Shown here piece by piece: positions 8,491 to 17,733 of a DNA stretch of 64,000 nucleotides. Source of the stretch: CAMCHP01 sp036835325 (lineage in GTDB: Bacteria; Bacteroidota; Bacteroidia; Flavobacteriales_D; Sanyastnellaceae); NCBI GenBank assembly GCA_036835325.1, contig DAITMF010000013.1:1-64000 (forward strand), in the 5' to 3' direction. Under the pieces are notes generated by a model. That model saw only the letters and a program-made list of their open reading frames with translations. It had not been told where the DNA came from and did not search any database. Made by a program: the position numbers and the translations under genes. Position 1 is the first letter of the stretch. Each line of letters begins with the position of its first letter.

Positions 8491-10065
8491 TTAAAACCAG
8501 CCCGATTTTTTCGACTTGCGGCTTGAAGAGCCACCAATGCCGAGTACTCCGAGCAGACCGCGGGTGAGTTCGCGCGCCACTGTGCGTCCAATTTGGCGGG
8601 TGGTGGTATTGTTGAGCACCTTCTCAACCGTGCTTTTCTCACGGCGGCCGGATGCACTCCGCGCAGGCGCTTCTTGCTGCTGCTTGAGTTCTTCTTGCTT
8701 GGCCGTTTCGTGAGCGGCCTCGATTTTCCCGTTGAGGATTTCGTAGGCACTTTCTCGGTTGATGTCTTGGCTGTATTTTTTCACCATGGGTGACGATGCC
8801 AGAATCTGAGCAATTTCGACGTCGGTGAGAATGTCCATGCGCGATTGAGGCGCTCGCAGCAAGGTGTGCACCAAAGGCGTCGGAATGCCTTTTTCGTTCA
8901 ATGCAGTTACAAAGGCTTCGCCTATTCCCAGCGAAGTCAAGACTTCATCAACCTTGTAATAGGGCGTAATTGGGAAGTTTTCGGCGGCCAGTTTGATCGC
9001 CTTTCGGTCTTTCGCGGTGAATGCCCTGAGCGAGTGTTGCACCTTCAAACCCAACTGGCTGAGAACCGCATCAGGCACATCTGATGGCACTTGAGTTACA
9101 AAGAACAGCCCAATACCTTTTGATCGAATCAGCTTCACCATGGTCTCGATTTGGTCGAGAAGGGGTTTGCTGGCGTTTTGAAACACCAAGTGTGCTTCGT
9201 CGATGAAAATGACCAATTTGGGTGCATCGCTGTCGCCTTCTTCGGGGAAGGATGCGTAAATCTCGGCCAGCAATTGGAGCATGAACGAGGAGAAGAGCTT
9301 GGGCTTGTCTTGCACGTCATCCAAACGGATGATGTTGACCACCCCGCGGCCTTGCGCATCAATGCGGCAGAGGTCAGCCACTTCAAACGACGGTTCGCCG
9401 AAGTAGGAGTCGGCGCCTTGCTGTTCGAGCTCGATGATTTTCCGAAGTATGGTGCCTGCCGATGTAGGTGCAATGCGGCCGTAGTCGGCTTCGATTTCTG
9501 ACTTTCCTTCGTTGGTAAGGTATTGAAGGGCCTTTTTGAGGTCATCCAAGTCAAGAAGTGGGAGCGATTTATCATCGCAGTATTTGAACACCAACGCCAG
9601 CACGCCTTGTTGACTTTCATTAAGGTCCATGATTTTGGAAAGCAAAAGCGGCCCAAATTCGGTGGGCGTTGCGCGCAAGCGCGCACCATTTTTCCCGGTC
9701 AGCGAAAGCAGGTCAACCGGACTGTCGCCGGCGGTGAATTCCAAGCCTATGCGTGCATGGCGCTCATCGATTTTGGGGTGACCTGTGGCGGCCTTTGCAA
9801 TGCCACTGAGGTCGCCTTTGATGTCCATCAAAAGTGATGGGATTGACTTTGCCGAGAGTTGTTCAGCGATGATTTGAAGCGTTTTTGTTTTGCCTGAACC
9901 GGTTGAGCCGGCGATCAAACCGTGCCGGTTAAGGGTTTTGAGGGGGACTTTAACAAAGCTGCCGGTTTGGCATTCTCCGTTGAGCATAGCGCCTCCCAAG
10001 ACGATGTAGTCACCTTTAAAAGTATATCCTTTCTCAATGTCGGCCTTAAACGCTTCGGTGTTCAT
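8491..10065 (-). CDS. HerA-like (DUF853) P-loop ATPase
   Basis: An FtsK/HerA-superfamily ATPase of about 524 residues in the DUF853 group. Walker A is GLIAGSTGSGKTKTL near residue 60 and Walker B is KLVIFIDEAHLVF near 290; GIGLFFVTQVPSDVPDAVL behind it is the sensor region typical of HerA-type translocases. The C-terminal part is basic and Ser-rich. The related HerA protein moves double-stranded DNA with the nuclease NurA, but DUF853 proteins have no firmly established role, and no nuclease gene is adjacent. Start: ATG at 10065 (MNTEAFKAD) is preferred over an in-frame codon at 10098, because the extra residues look like untranslated leader. It is monocistronic, convergent with the AhpD-like gene. 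Confidence 0.88.
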   Translation of the reverse strand: MNTEAFKADIEKGYTFKGDYIVLGGAMLNGECQTGSFVKVPLKTLNRHGLIAGSTGSGKTKTLQIIAEQLSAKSIPSLLMDIKGDLSGIAKAATGHPKIDERHARIGLEFTAGDSPVDLLSLTGKNGARLRATPTEFGPLLLSKIMDLNESQQGVLALVFKYCDDKSLPLLDLDDLKKALQYLTNEGKSEIEADYGRIAPTSAGTILRKIIELEQQGADSYFGEPSFEVADLCRIDAQGRGVVNIIRLDDVQDKPKLFSSFMLQLLAEIYASFPEEGDSDAPKLVIFIDEAHLVFQNASKPLLDQIETMVKLIRSKGIGLFFVTQVPSDVPDAVLSQLGLKVQHSLRAFTAKDRKAIKLAAENFPITPYYKVDEVLTSLGIGEAFVTALNEKGIPTPLVHTLLRAPQSRMDILTDVEIAQILASSPMVKKYSQDINRESAYEILNGKIEAAHETAKQEELKQQQEAPARSASGRREKSTVEKVLNNTTTRQIGRTVARELTRGLLGVLGIGGSSSRKSKKSGWF

Positions 10066-10146
10066 GGTAAAGCAGGTGTTGGAGTGTATATGTTGCAAGT
10101 TTAGCCACTTTTGGCCAATGGCGAGTAGGTTTTACACGGAGTTGCT

Positions 10147-10166
10147 CATCCATCCCAATAAAAAAA
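10147..10166 (+). repeat. CATCCATCC/A-tract element
   Basis: CATCCATCCC followed by AATAAAAAAA in the intergenic space. Its A-tract merges with the terminator hairpin at 10163-10192. Confidence 0.6.
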
Positions 10167-10192
10167 GCGAAGCATAAACATGCCCCGCTTTT
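10163..10192 (-). terminator. Rho-independent terminator after the DUF2892 gene
   Basis: On the minus strand AAAAGCG pairs with CGCTTTT, with an inner GCAT/ATGC stem and four-base loop, and the hairpin is followed by an uninterrupted run of T. It lies about 20 bases past the stop of the DUF2892 gene. Confidence 0.8.
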
Positions 10193-10211
10193 GGATGAAT
10201 CAACGTTTTTC

Positions 10212-10424
10212 TCAGCCCTTCGGCTTCACTTTGCAAGTGCTCAGCCCGAAAGGTGCGTAGAGCGGACAAAAACTCACGAAGCTTGTTAGTACGAAAACAC
10301 CGGCGAGCACGAGCAGAACAATGCCAAGGGTGCCGCTAACAATTCCTCCGAGGTAGAGACCGGCAATGATCGCCGCAATAATTACCCGCACAATGCGGTC
10401 AAGAGAGCCCATATTCTTTTTCAT
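10212..10424 (-). CDS. DUF2892 small membrane protein
   Basis: A 70-residue inner-membrane protein of the YgaP-transmembrane/DUF2892 type. It begins MKKNMGSLDRIVRVIIAA, has two hydrophobic helices (about residues 11-28 and 30-50) and then the conserved CPLYAPFGLSTCK segment with its two Cys. In some bacteria this domain is fused to a rhodanese; here it stands alone, and the function is not known. Just upstream on the same strand is a 31-residue membrane peptide ORF with a ten-base gap, and just downstream a strong terminator. A Crp/Fnr regulator gene follows further upstream, which is a common pairing for sulfur or redox related genes, but this is inference. Confidence 0.85.
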   Translation of the reverse strand: MKKNMGSLDRIVRVIIAAIIAGLYLGGIVSGTLGIVLLVLAGVFVLTSFVSFCPLYAPFGLSTCKVKPKG

Positions 10425-10435
10425 GGCGTAAGGAT

Positions 10436-10531
10436 TTAAGTGAATACTCGTTCAAGCAACAAGACGATTGCAGTCACCATGCCAATGCACACGAGGCAAA
10501 CCAAGGCGAACTTTAGAATCTTTTTTCCCAT
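10436..10531 (-). CDS. Putative 31-residue membrane peptide
   Basis: A short ORF starting ATG at 10529-10531 and ending TAA at 10436-10438. It encodes MGKKILKFALVCLVCIGMV followed by TAIVLLLERVFT: a basic N-terminus and one hydrophobic helix of about 20 residues, exactly the layout of a small single-span membrane protein. It ends ten bases before the DUF2892 start on the same strand, so the two could be co-transcribed from a promoter between here and the Crp/Fnr gene. Function unknown. The evidence is composition and position only, so it could be chance. Confidence 0.45.
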   Translation of the reverse strand: MGKKILKFALVCLVCIGMVTAIVLLLERVFT

Positions 10532-10580
10532 TACTTGAAGCAAAGTTGGGCCTATTGAGCGTGAAAAGCAGTGACCACCG

Positions 10581-11201
10581 TCACCGCTTTGGCAATTCGA
10601 TTGACGAACTGTGCTGAATCACTTTGCCTTCGATTTCGAGTTTCTTCATTACGCGGCTGATGACTTCACGCGCTGTTCCAAGGTCATTGGCGATTTGTCG
10701 GTGCGATATGCGCAATGGATTTTGATCAAGGAGAGCAGTTTTTTCGAGCAAGTAATCGTACAAACGTTTGTCCATGCGATTGAGCAATATGTCATGAATG
10801 GTCTCCAGCAATTCTTCATAGCGCTGGTTGTACTGCTTGAAAAAAAGCACATTCAATTCGGGCGATTTCTGCATCCACTTGGCAATCTCGCTCGCGGGCA
10901 GCAAGAGGGCATGGGTGGTTTCTTCGGTCGCCGCGTATACGTTACTTGCGCTGGAGTTAAGTGCAGAGTGAAACGACATTACGCAGCTTTCACCCGGCCG
11001 AATGTAATACAGCAGCAATTCGCGGTCATCGTACCGCTTGAACACCTTGATGCTGCCTTCGAGCACAATAGGAACGACTTTTACGAATTGGCCTTCGCGC
11101 AAAATCTCTTCGTACGCCGAAAGGGTAACTTCAATGGCCGAAGCCTCCACATCTCGGGCGATGCCAGGCGGTAAAAAGGAGAGGGCTTCTTGGGCAGTCA
11201 T
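10581..11201 (-). CDS. Crp/Fnr family transcription regulator
   Basis: A 206-residue regulator with an N-terminal cyclic-nucleotide-binding-type beta barrel (about residues 20-125, including FVKVVPIVLEGSIKVFKR and YYIRPGESCVMSF) and a C-terminal winged helix-turn-helix (about 150-206; LRISHRQIANDLGTAREVISR is the recognition region). No Fnr-type iron-sulfur Cys cluster is visible, so oxygen sensing by a cluster is unlikely; the ligand is unknown. It lies upstream of and on the same strand as the small membrane genes and is divergent from the copper monooxygenase-like gene, either of which could be a target. Confidence 0.9.
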   Translation of the reverse strand: MTAQEALSFLPPGIARDVEASAIEVTLSAYEEILREGQFVKVVPIVLEGSIKVFKRYDDRELLLYYIRPGESCVMSFHSALNSSASNVYAATEETTHALLLPASEIAKWMQKSPELNVLFFKQYNQRYEELLETIHDILLNRMDKRLYDYLLEKTALLDQNPLRISHRQIANDLGTAREVISRVMKKLEIEGKVIQHSSSIELPKR

Positions 11202-11310
11202 GGCGACTTGGTGGATTGATGTGGAAAAGGTAAAGCTTTGAAATTAAACCTGAACCTCCTTACAAAGTCAAACACGAACGGCCTAGATTACGCTCAGAAT
11301 CAATACTTTT

Positions 11311-12879
11311 ATGGAAAATAGAACTGTGATGGGAAAAATAAAGTACGGATTGACCGCATTGGCCTTGGCATCGGGCACTGCGCTATTGGCCCAAATGCAA
11401 TGGTCGGTTGACGTTGCGCCCATTCTCTATCAGCACTGCACCGTATGCCACCACGAAGGGGGCATTGGTCCGTTTTCCCTGATGACCTATCCGCAAGCTG
11501 CCGTCATGGGGCCCTTATTGTCAGCCGCTGCAGATGCGGGTACCATGCCGCCATGGCCCCCTGATACCGAATACAGCAACTTTGCGCACGAGCGCATACT
11601 TTCAGCCGATGAGAAAGCAGCCTTGGCAGCATGGGTCAGTGAAGGAATACCCGAAGGAGACCCCTCACTTGCACCACCGCCGCCGGTTTACCTCAGCGAC
11701 GGTTTCATTTCGGCAATACCTGACCTTGAATTGGTCATGGAGCCGCACACCAGTGCCGCCACACCTTTCAATGATGATTACAGCTGCTTTTCGATACCCA
11801 CAGGATTGCTTCAGAATAAGAAACTGAGGGCATTTGAAGTAATCCCCGGCAACCCTGAGATTGTGCACCACGCCTTGGTTTTCCTTGATGAAAGCGGCAA
11901 TTACCAAACCAATACCAATGGGTTTTGCATGGGTCCCGGCGACGGCTTGCTCGGCGGTTACACACCCGGAGCACTCCCTATTGTATTTCCAAGCAACGGC
12001 ACCAACTTCAACTTGGGGGTTTCAGTGCCTGCGGGGTCAAATATTGTATTGGCCATGCACTACCCGCACGGCAGCGCGGGTGAAGTTGACCAAACTCGGG
12101 TGCGTTTGTGGTTTTACGATGATGCGGTATCAATTCGCGAAGTCACCACCGCTGCCGTAATCCAGAACTGGAGCTTTGCGTTGCCGCCAAACCAAGAAAC
12201 ACCGGTGAGCGCTTCGTTTAGTGGTGTTCCGGTTGATATGTCACTGTTGAGCGTTTTTCCGCACATGCACTTGCTCGGCAAGAGCATTGAGAGTTTTGCT
12301 ACCCCGCCGGTTGGTGATGACATTCCGCTGATTCGCATCAACCGGTGGGATTTCCATTGGCAGTCGTTCTACAGCTTCGAGAGCCTCGTTAGGCTCCCGG
12401 CCGGGAGCACCATTTACGGTAACGGCGTATTTGACAACACGGCCTCAAACCCCAACAACCCCAGCAATCCTCCGCAGTGGGTGGGGCCGGGCGAAGGCAC
12501 AAACGATGAAATGTTCATGATTTACTTCCAGTACTTGCCTTACCAACAAGGCGATGAATTGGTTGACCTTGAGCCGCTTATTCAAATGCCCACCACGGTT
12601 GAATCGATCGGCTCGAAGACGTCTGAATCGCGGCTTGCCGTGGCGCCTAATCCGGCGAGCGACCAAATCTGGTTCAGCTACTCTGCTAGCGGAGGCGAGC
12701 GGGTAGGGGTGTACATCTACGATGCATCGGGCCGTTTGGTAAACCGCTTGGTCGATGGTGCGGTTCAAAATGGTGAGCAACGCATCGCCTACCCGGTCAA
12801 TGATCTGGCGCCCGGTATCTACGTGGCCTCAGCACGCTTTGGAGAGCGTTTGGAGTCTGTGCGTTTCGTAGTGCAGTAA
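11311..12879 (+). CDS. T9SS-secreted protein with c-type heme motif and copper monooxygenase fold
   Basis: A 522-residue exported protein. After a signal peptide comes a cytochrome c-like module with CTVCHHEG (CxxCH, about residues 44-48), then a region matching the copper type II ascorbate-dependent monooxygenase fold (peptidylglycine alpha-hydroxylating monooxygenase type): EIVHHALVF supplies a His pair for one copper, AMHYPHG and FPHMHLLGKS supply His/Met-type ligands for the second. The last about 80 residues (VAPNPASDQIWFSYS ... ARFGERLESVRFVVQ) are a type A T9SS sorting domain. The known family hydroxylates peptides using ascorbate; here a heme electron donor fused in cis is plausible. 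Substrate unknown. An alternative start is the ATG at 11329, which gives a shorter, more typical signal peptide. Confidence 0.85.
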   Translation: MENRTVMGKIKYGLTALALASGTALLAQMQWSVDVAPILYQHCTVCHHEGGIGPFSLMTYPQAAVMGPLLSAAADAGTMPPWPPDTEYSNFAHERILSADEKAALAAWVSEGIPEGDPSLAPPPPVYLSDGFISAIPDLELVMEPHTSAATPFNDDYSCFSIPTGLLQNKKLRAFEVIPGNPEIVHHALVFLDESGNYQTNTNGFCMGPGDGLLGGYTPGALPIVFPSNGTNFNLGVSVPAGSNIVLAMHYPHGSAGEVDQTRVRLWFYDDAVSIREVTTAAVIQNWSFALPPNQETPVSASFSGVPVDMSLLSVFPHMHLLGKSIESFATPPVGDDIPLIRINRWDFHWQSFYSFESLVRLPAGSTIYGNGVFDNTASNPNNPSNPPQWVGPGEGTNDEMFMIYFQYLPYQQGDELVDLEPLIQMPTTVESIGSKTSESRLAVAPNPASDQIWFSYSASGGERVGVYIYDASGRLVNRLVDGAVQNGEQRIAYPVNDLAPGIYVASARFGERLESVRFVVQ

Positions 12880-12908
12880 GTCACTTCGGGTTTGGTAACT
12901 TGGCCGCA

Positions 12909-14348
12909 ATGTTCAAACGGCCGTTGACTTGCATTGTACTCCTCTTTGTTGTGCGCTTAATTGGCATCACCAATCCGCCGCTTGAAGTCGGGCACAATTG
13001 GCGGCAAACCACCGTTATGATGGTGGCGCGCAACTTTTACGAAGGCGGCCTTGACCTGCTTCATCCGCGTGTGGATATGGCAGGCGAACTCAGCGGAATT
13101 ACAGGAATGGAGTTCCCACTTCTCAATGCCCTCATTGCCTTGGCCGGATTCGTTTTCGGATTTGACGCGGGGTGGGGTAGACTCATTAACCTCCTTGTGA
13201 GCAGTTGGGGCCTTTGGATGTTCTACCGGCTCGTTCGGCGATTTCATACCGAGCGATTGGCAATGTTTGCTGCGGTGCTTTTGGGCAGCTCCATTTGGTT
13301 TGATTTCTCGCGTAAAATCATGCCCGACACCTTCGCCATGTCGTTCATGATTGGCGCGTTGTACTTCGGGGCAGCCTACATGGCCCATTCAGAGGTGCGC
13401 ACGCGCAGGCGCAATTTGCTCGCGTTTGGCGCATTGCTTTTGATCGCCGGTCTGTCGAAACTACCGGTTGTGTACGCCGTTCCGCTGCTCGGCCTGATTG
13501 CTCTGGCGCCCGAAAGCAATCGCAATCGTCTGCTACCGCTTGCCGCAGTAGGTGCAATGGTCGCCTTGCCCATTTTTTGGTGGTACTTCATTTGGGTGCC
13601 TCACTTGAATGAAACCTACGGCTATACCCATTTTTTTATGGGTGTTGGATGGATGAGGGGGATGGATGAACTGGCGGTTGATTTCCACGGAACCTTGCGC
13701 CAGTTTTACGATGCACCGCTCAAGTACACCGGTTTTATAGCTGCGCTGGGCGGATGGTTGTGGTCGCTAAAATCCCGAGATCGCCGCGTTTGGATGCCAG
13801 CGACCTTGCTCTTGGCGTGCTTCGTGGTGATCATGATCAAATCGGGCAACAACTTCCCGAGGCACAACTATTACATGGTGCCTTTTGCACCGGTGATGGC
13901 TTGGTTGGCTGCTTACGGCATCGCACAGGTGGCGAATCGCCGCATTGCCCTTGCACTTGTGGGCATAGTCGTCGTTGAAGGCATTGCCAACCAGCAGCAC
14001 GCTTTTTTTCTACGCACCGACCAAACCGCTCTGGTTCAACTCGAGGCCGACCTCAACACGGTCTCTGCGCAAAATTCTCGCATCGCCATCAACAGCGGTC
14101 TGTACCCGACGCCGATGTATTTTGCCCACCGCAAGGGGTGGATATGCACAAACGATCAACTGAGTCATCCGAATTTTCGCGATTCGCTCGCTGCGCTCGG
14201 ATGCGCAGAGGTAGTCATCCTTAAAAACCGCTTCGGAAGCTACACCGAGCTGCCCCTTGAAGTGATCACAGACACGGATGATTGGACGATCTACCGCATG
14301 GAGACCGACCATCCATCCACCCATCCATCCCCCAAAAAAACAGATTGA
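12909..14348 (+). CDS. Polytopic glycosyltransferase (PMT/ArnT-like, GT-C fold)
   Basis: A 479-residue integral membrane protein with roughly ten hydrophobic helices through residue 385 and a short periplasmic C-terminal domain. The N-terminal loop VGHNWRQTTVMMVARNFYE has the layout of the GT-C active-site loop of ArnT/PMT_2 enzymes, which transfer sugars from polyprenyl-phosphate donors to lipid or protein acceptors on the outer face of the membrane. The acceptor is not predictable. The start is the ATG at 12909. The last residues (TDHPSTHPSPKKTD) are encoded by a double CATCCATCC/A-tract element and look like a recent extension of the reading frame rather than conserved protein. A 20-plus base gap separates it from the T9SS gene. 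Confidence 0.8.
   Translation: MFKRPLTCIVLLFVVRLIGITNPPLEVGHNWRQTTVMMVARNFYEGGLDLLHPRVDMAGELSGITGMEFPLLNALIALAGFVFGFDAGWGRLINLLVSSWGLWMFYRLVRRFHTERLAMFAAVLLGSSIWFDFSRKIMPDTFAMSFMIGALYFGAAYMAHSEVRTRRRNLLAFGALLLIAGLSKLPVVYAVPLLGLIALAPESNRNRLLPLAAVGAMVALPIFWWYFIWVPHLNETYGYTHFFMGVGWMRGMDELAVDFHGTLRQFYDAPLKYTGFIAALGGWLWSLKSRDRRVWMPATLLLACFVVIMIKSGNNFPRHNYYMVPFAPVMAWLAAYGIAQVANRRIALALVGIVVVEGIANQQHAFFLRTDQTALVQLEADLNTVSAQNSRIAINSGLYPTPMYFAHRKGWICTNDQLSHPNFRDSLAALGCAEVVILKNRFGSYTELPLEVITDTDDWTIYRMETDHPSTHPSPKKTD
14309..14340 (+). repeat. CATCCATCC/A-tract element, double copy
   Basis: Two CCATCCATCC units separated by a short spacer, then CCC and seven A, forming the last codons of the membrane glycosyltransferase gene. 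Confidence 0.7.
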
Positions 14349-14391
14349 ACCCTGTGTAAGTTTGTATCTTGGCCCAACCAAAATCGTTTGA

Positions 14392-17300
14392 ATGAAGCGC
14401 TTTTCAGCAATCCTTTTCGCTGCACTCGCGGTGGCCTCAACCGGCACTGCACAAGAGTCATGGGATGTAAGCAACCCGCCCGGTGAGTGGAACATCAAAA
14501 CCCACACCTTCACCACCTCCGAAGGTACCTGGATGAACCTCGACGTATCGCCCGACGGAAAAACCCTTGTTTTCGACATGCTGGGCGACATTTACACGCT
14601 GCCCATCACCGGAGGAAAGGCCACCGCACTGCGAACAGGTCTGCCGTTTGATATTCAGCCACGATTCTCACCCGATGGAAAGCAGATTCTCTTCACCAGC
14701 GATGCCGGAGGCGGTGACAACGTGTGGGTGATGAATGCCAATGGCGAAAATGCCAAGCAAGTGACCACCGAAGATTTTCGTTTGCTGAACAATGCTACGT
14801 GGCTGCCAAATGGCGATTTCTTCATCGCCCGAAAGCACTTCACCAGCGGTCGCTCCCTCGGAGCAGGCGAACTGTGGATGTACCACATCACCGGCGGGTC
14901 AGGTGTGCAACTCACCAAGCGCAAAAATGACCAACAAGACGTCAATGAGCCGTGTGTTTCACCCGACGGACGCTACCTCTACTACAGCGAAGACATGTAT
15001 CCGGGGGGCTATTTCCAGTACAACAAAGACCCGAACAACGAGATTTACGTCATTTTTCGGTACGATTTGAAAACCGGCGAAACCAACCGCATAACCGGTG
15101 GGCCCGGCGGTGCCTGCCGTCCACAAATTTCACCCGACGGCAAAACCTTGGCATTTGTAAAACGCGTGCGCACCAAATCGGTGCTCTACCTCCGCGACTT
15201 GGAAAGCGGCATCGAAATGCCTGTGTACGATGGGCTCGACAAAGACCAGCAAGAGGCTTGGGCCATCTTTGGCGTGTACCCGAATTACAACTGGTTGCCC
15301 GATGGCAAACACATCGTCATTTGGGCAGGAGGTGGTTTCAAGAAGGTGAACACCGAAACGTATACGGCGTCTGACATTCCATTTACGGTTGATGCAGCCG
15401 TATCTATCGCCGAAGCCATTCGCTTCAAACGCGATGTAGCGCCCGATCACTTTGACGCAAAGATGATACGTCATGCTGTTACTTCGCCCGATGGCAAGCA
15501 GTTGTGCTTCAACGCCGCCGGCTACCTATGGATCAAAGACTTGCCAAACGGTACACCGCGGCGATTGACCCAAGGCACCGACTTTGAATTTGAACCCGTT
15601 TACTCGCCCGATGGCAAGTTCATCGTTTTCGTAACCTGGAACGATGAAACGCTGGGAAGCATTCAACGCGTAGCAGCCAAAGGTGGTAAATCGCTCCAAC
15701 TCAACCGAGAGAAAGGCATTTTCAGAAACCCAAGTTACGCTCCCGATGGTAAAACCCTCGCCGTACACAAAGAAGGAGGGAACAACGATCAAGGCCACCG
15801 CTGGTCGGTGAAGCCCGGCATTTATACCCTCCCTGCTGAAGGCGGTGAACTCACGCTCGTGACCACCGAAGGTGCTTCGCCGCGATTCAGCGCTGATGGC
15901 GACCGCATTTTCTACCAAACCGGCGGAAACTGGTTCGGATCCATCACCAAAGACCTTAAAAGTGTTGACCTCCATGGTGGCGATAAACGTACCCACGTCA
16001 CGTCAAGCCATGCAAACCGACTGGTGCCGAGTCCTGATAACCAATGGGTGGCCTTCATTCACCTCCACAAAGTGTATGTAGCCCCCGTGCCGATGACCGG
16101 GCAAGCGCTGAACCTTGACGCGGGCAGCAAGAATCTTCCGGTGGCCCTGCTTTCAAAAGATGCCGGGGTTAACCTTCACTGGTCAAGCGATAGCAAGCAG
16201 GTACATTACACCCTGGGCGACCGCTACTTTAGCGTTCCGCTTGTGCAGCGATTTGCATTTTTACCCGGTGCACCTGACAGCCTACCTCCGCTTGATAGCC
16301 TCGGGGTGGCTATAGGACTGAGCCTCCCAGCCGATAAGCCGAACGGAATTAGCGCCTTCATCAATGCGCGCATCATCACCATGAACGGCGATGAGGTGAT
16401 TGAGCAAGGCACCATCGTTGTGAACAACAACCGCATTGTTGCGGTGGGCAAAACCGGCGAAGTAACCGTTCCTGAAGGAGCATTTGTTATTGATGCCGCC
16501 AACCGTACAATCATGCCGGGCATCATCGACGTGCACGCGCACATTGGCGTGTTTCGGGAAGGATTGAGCGTTCAACAGCACTGGCCGTTCTATGCAAACT
16601 TGGCCTACGGGGTAACAACAGCGCACGACCCAAGCGCCCACACCGAAACCGTGTTTGCGTTGAGTGAATTGCAACGCAGCGGCGCAGTAGTGGGGCCGCG
16701 GCTTTTTAGTACCGGCTTCATCCTGTACGGCGCCGATGGCGACTTTAAGGCAGTGATTAACAGCTACGACGATGCAGCGTCTGCAATTCGCCGCACGTCG
16801 GCCTTTGGCGCACAGTCGGTAAAGAGCTACAACCAACCCCGAAGAAATCAACGCCAGCAGGTGATTCGCGCGGCGCGTGAGCAAGGCATACACGTGGTGC
16901 CTGAAGGCGGCTCAACCTTCTTTCACAACATGACCATGATCATGGACGGCCACACCGGCGTTGAACACAACATTCCGGTTGCCCCGGCATACAACGACGT
17001 TATTGAACTTTGGAGCAACAGCCAAACCGGCTACACACCCACGCTCATCGTAAACTACGGCGGCTTGAACAGTGAACTGTACTGGTACCAAACGACCAAT
17101 GTATGGGAAGAAGAAAAATTGCTCCGGTTTATGCCCCGATCGGTCATCGATTCACGGGCCCGTCACCGCATTATGGCCCCCATGGAGGAATACGAGAACG
17201 GACACATCCTCACCTCCCAAACGTGCAAAAAGTTGGCCGATGCGGGGGTTAAGGTCAACCTTGGTGCGCATGGTCAGCTGCAAGGACTAGGCGCCCACTG

Positions 17301-17664
17301 GGAGCTCTGGAGTTTGGCGCAAGGCGGAATGACCAACATGGAGGCCATCCGCGCAGCGACCCTAAACGGAGCCCACTACCTCGGGTACGACAACGACTTG
17401 GGTTCAATTGAAGCGGGCAAATTGGCTGATTTCATTGTTCTGTCGAAGAACCCGCTTGAGAACATCCAGAACACCAACAGCGTGGTGTACACCGTTGCAA
17501 ACGGGCGCATTTTCGATGCTGAAACCATGAACGAAATCGGCCTCAGAACAAAAGAACGCCGCTTGTTTTTCTGGGAGGCCGAAGGCTACAACCCTTCGTT
17601 CGACTGGCACCTTCGCGAACGCGGATTTTTTGGTGGGATGTGCGGTTGCAGCACAGGTGGCTGA
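14392..17664 (+). CDS. Exported beta-propeller/amidohydrolase fusion protein
   Basis: A 1090-residue exported enzyme. A signal peptide (residues 1-20) is followed by a TolB/PD40-type beta-propeller region carrying about nine SPDG-like repeats (for example VSPDGKTLVF, FSPDGKQILF, YSPDGKFIVF) up to about residue 610, then an amidohydrolase domain from about residue 650: GIIDVHAHIG with the HxH metal motif, GVEHNIPVAP with a further metal His, LGAHGQLQGLGAHWE, and the C-terminal GSIEAGKLADFIVL signature. Such fusions are common in Bacteroidota and are thought to be periplasmic dipeptide or imino hydrolases; the true substrate is unknown. The ATG at 14392 follows a TATCTTGG box. The C-terminus is Cys/Gly-rich (MCGCSTGG). 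Confidence 0.88.
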   Translation: MKRFSAILFAALAVASTGTAQESWDVSNPPGEWNIKTHTFTTSEGTWMNLDVSPDGKTLVFDMLGDIYTLPITGGKATALRTGLPFDIQPRFSPDGKQILFTSDAGGGDNVWVMNANGENAKQVTTEDFRLLNNATWLPNGDFFIARKHFTSGRSLGAGELWMYHITGGSGVQLTKRKNDQQDVNEPCVSPDGRYLYYSEDMYPGGYFQYNKDPNNEIYVIFRYDLKTGETNRITGGPGGACRPQISPDGKTLAFVKRVRTKSVLYLRDLESGIEMPVYDGLDKDQQEAWAIFGVYPNYNWLPDGKHIVIWAGGGFKKVNTETYTASDIPFTVDAAVSIAEAIRFKRDVAPDHFDAKMIRHAVTSPDGKQLCFNAAGYLWIKDLPNGTPRRLTQGTDFEFEPVYSPDGKFIVFVTWNDETLGSIQRVAAKGGKSLQLNREKGIFRNPSYAPDGKTLAVHKEGGNNDQGHRWSVKPGIYTLPAEGGELTLVTTEGASPRFSADGDRIFYQTGGNWFGSITKDLKSVDLHGGDKRTHVTSSHANRLVPSPDNQWVAFIHLHKVYVAPVPMTGQALNLDAGSKNLPVALLSKDAGVNLHWSSDSKQVHYTLGDRYFSVPLVQRFAFLPGAPDSLPPLDSLGVAIGLSLPADKPNGISAFINARIITMNGDEVIEQGTIVVNNNRIVAVGKTGEVTVPEGAFVIDAANRTIMPGIIDVHAHIGVFREGLSVQQHWPFYANLAYGVTTAHDPSAHTETVFALSELQRSGAVVGPRLFSTGFILYGADGDFKAVINSYDDAASAIRRTSAFGAQSVKSYNQPRRNQRQQVIRAAREQGIHVVPEGGSTFFHNMTMIMDGHTGVEHNIPVAPAYNDVIELWSNSQTGYTPTLIVNYGGLNSELYWYQTTNVWEEEKLLRFMPRSVIDSRARHRIMAPMEEYENGHILTSQTCKKLADAGVKVNLGAHGQLQGLGAHWELWSLAQGGMTNMEAIRAATLNGAHYLGYDNDLGSIEAGKLADFIVLSKNPLENIQNTNSVVYTVANGRIFDAETMNEIGLRTKERRLFFWEAEGYNPSFDWHLRERGFFGGMCGCSTGG

Positions 17665-17733
17665 GCGCTTTGCGCATTCTTGCCTACCTTCGCAGCTCAT
17701 CTCTGCTGCAAGGAGTGAATTGAACTGAAGACC

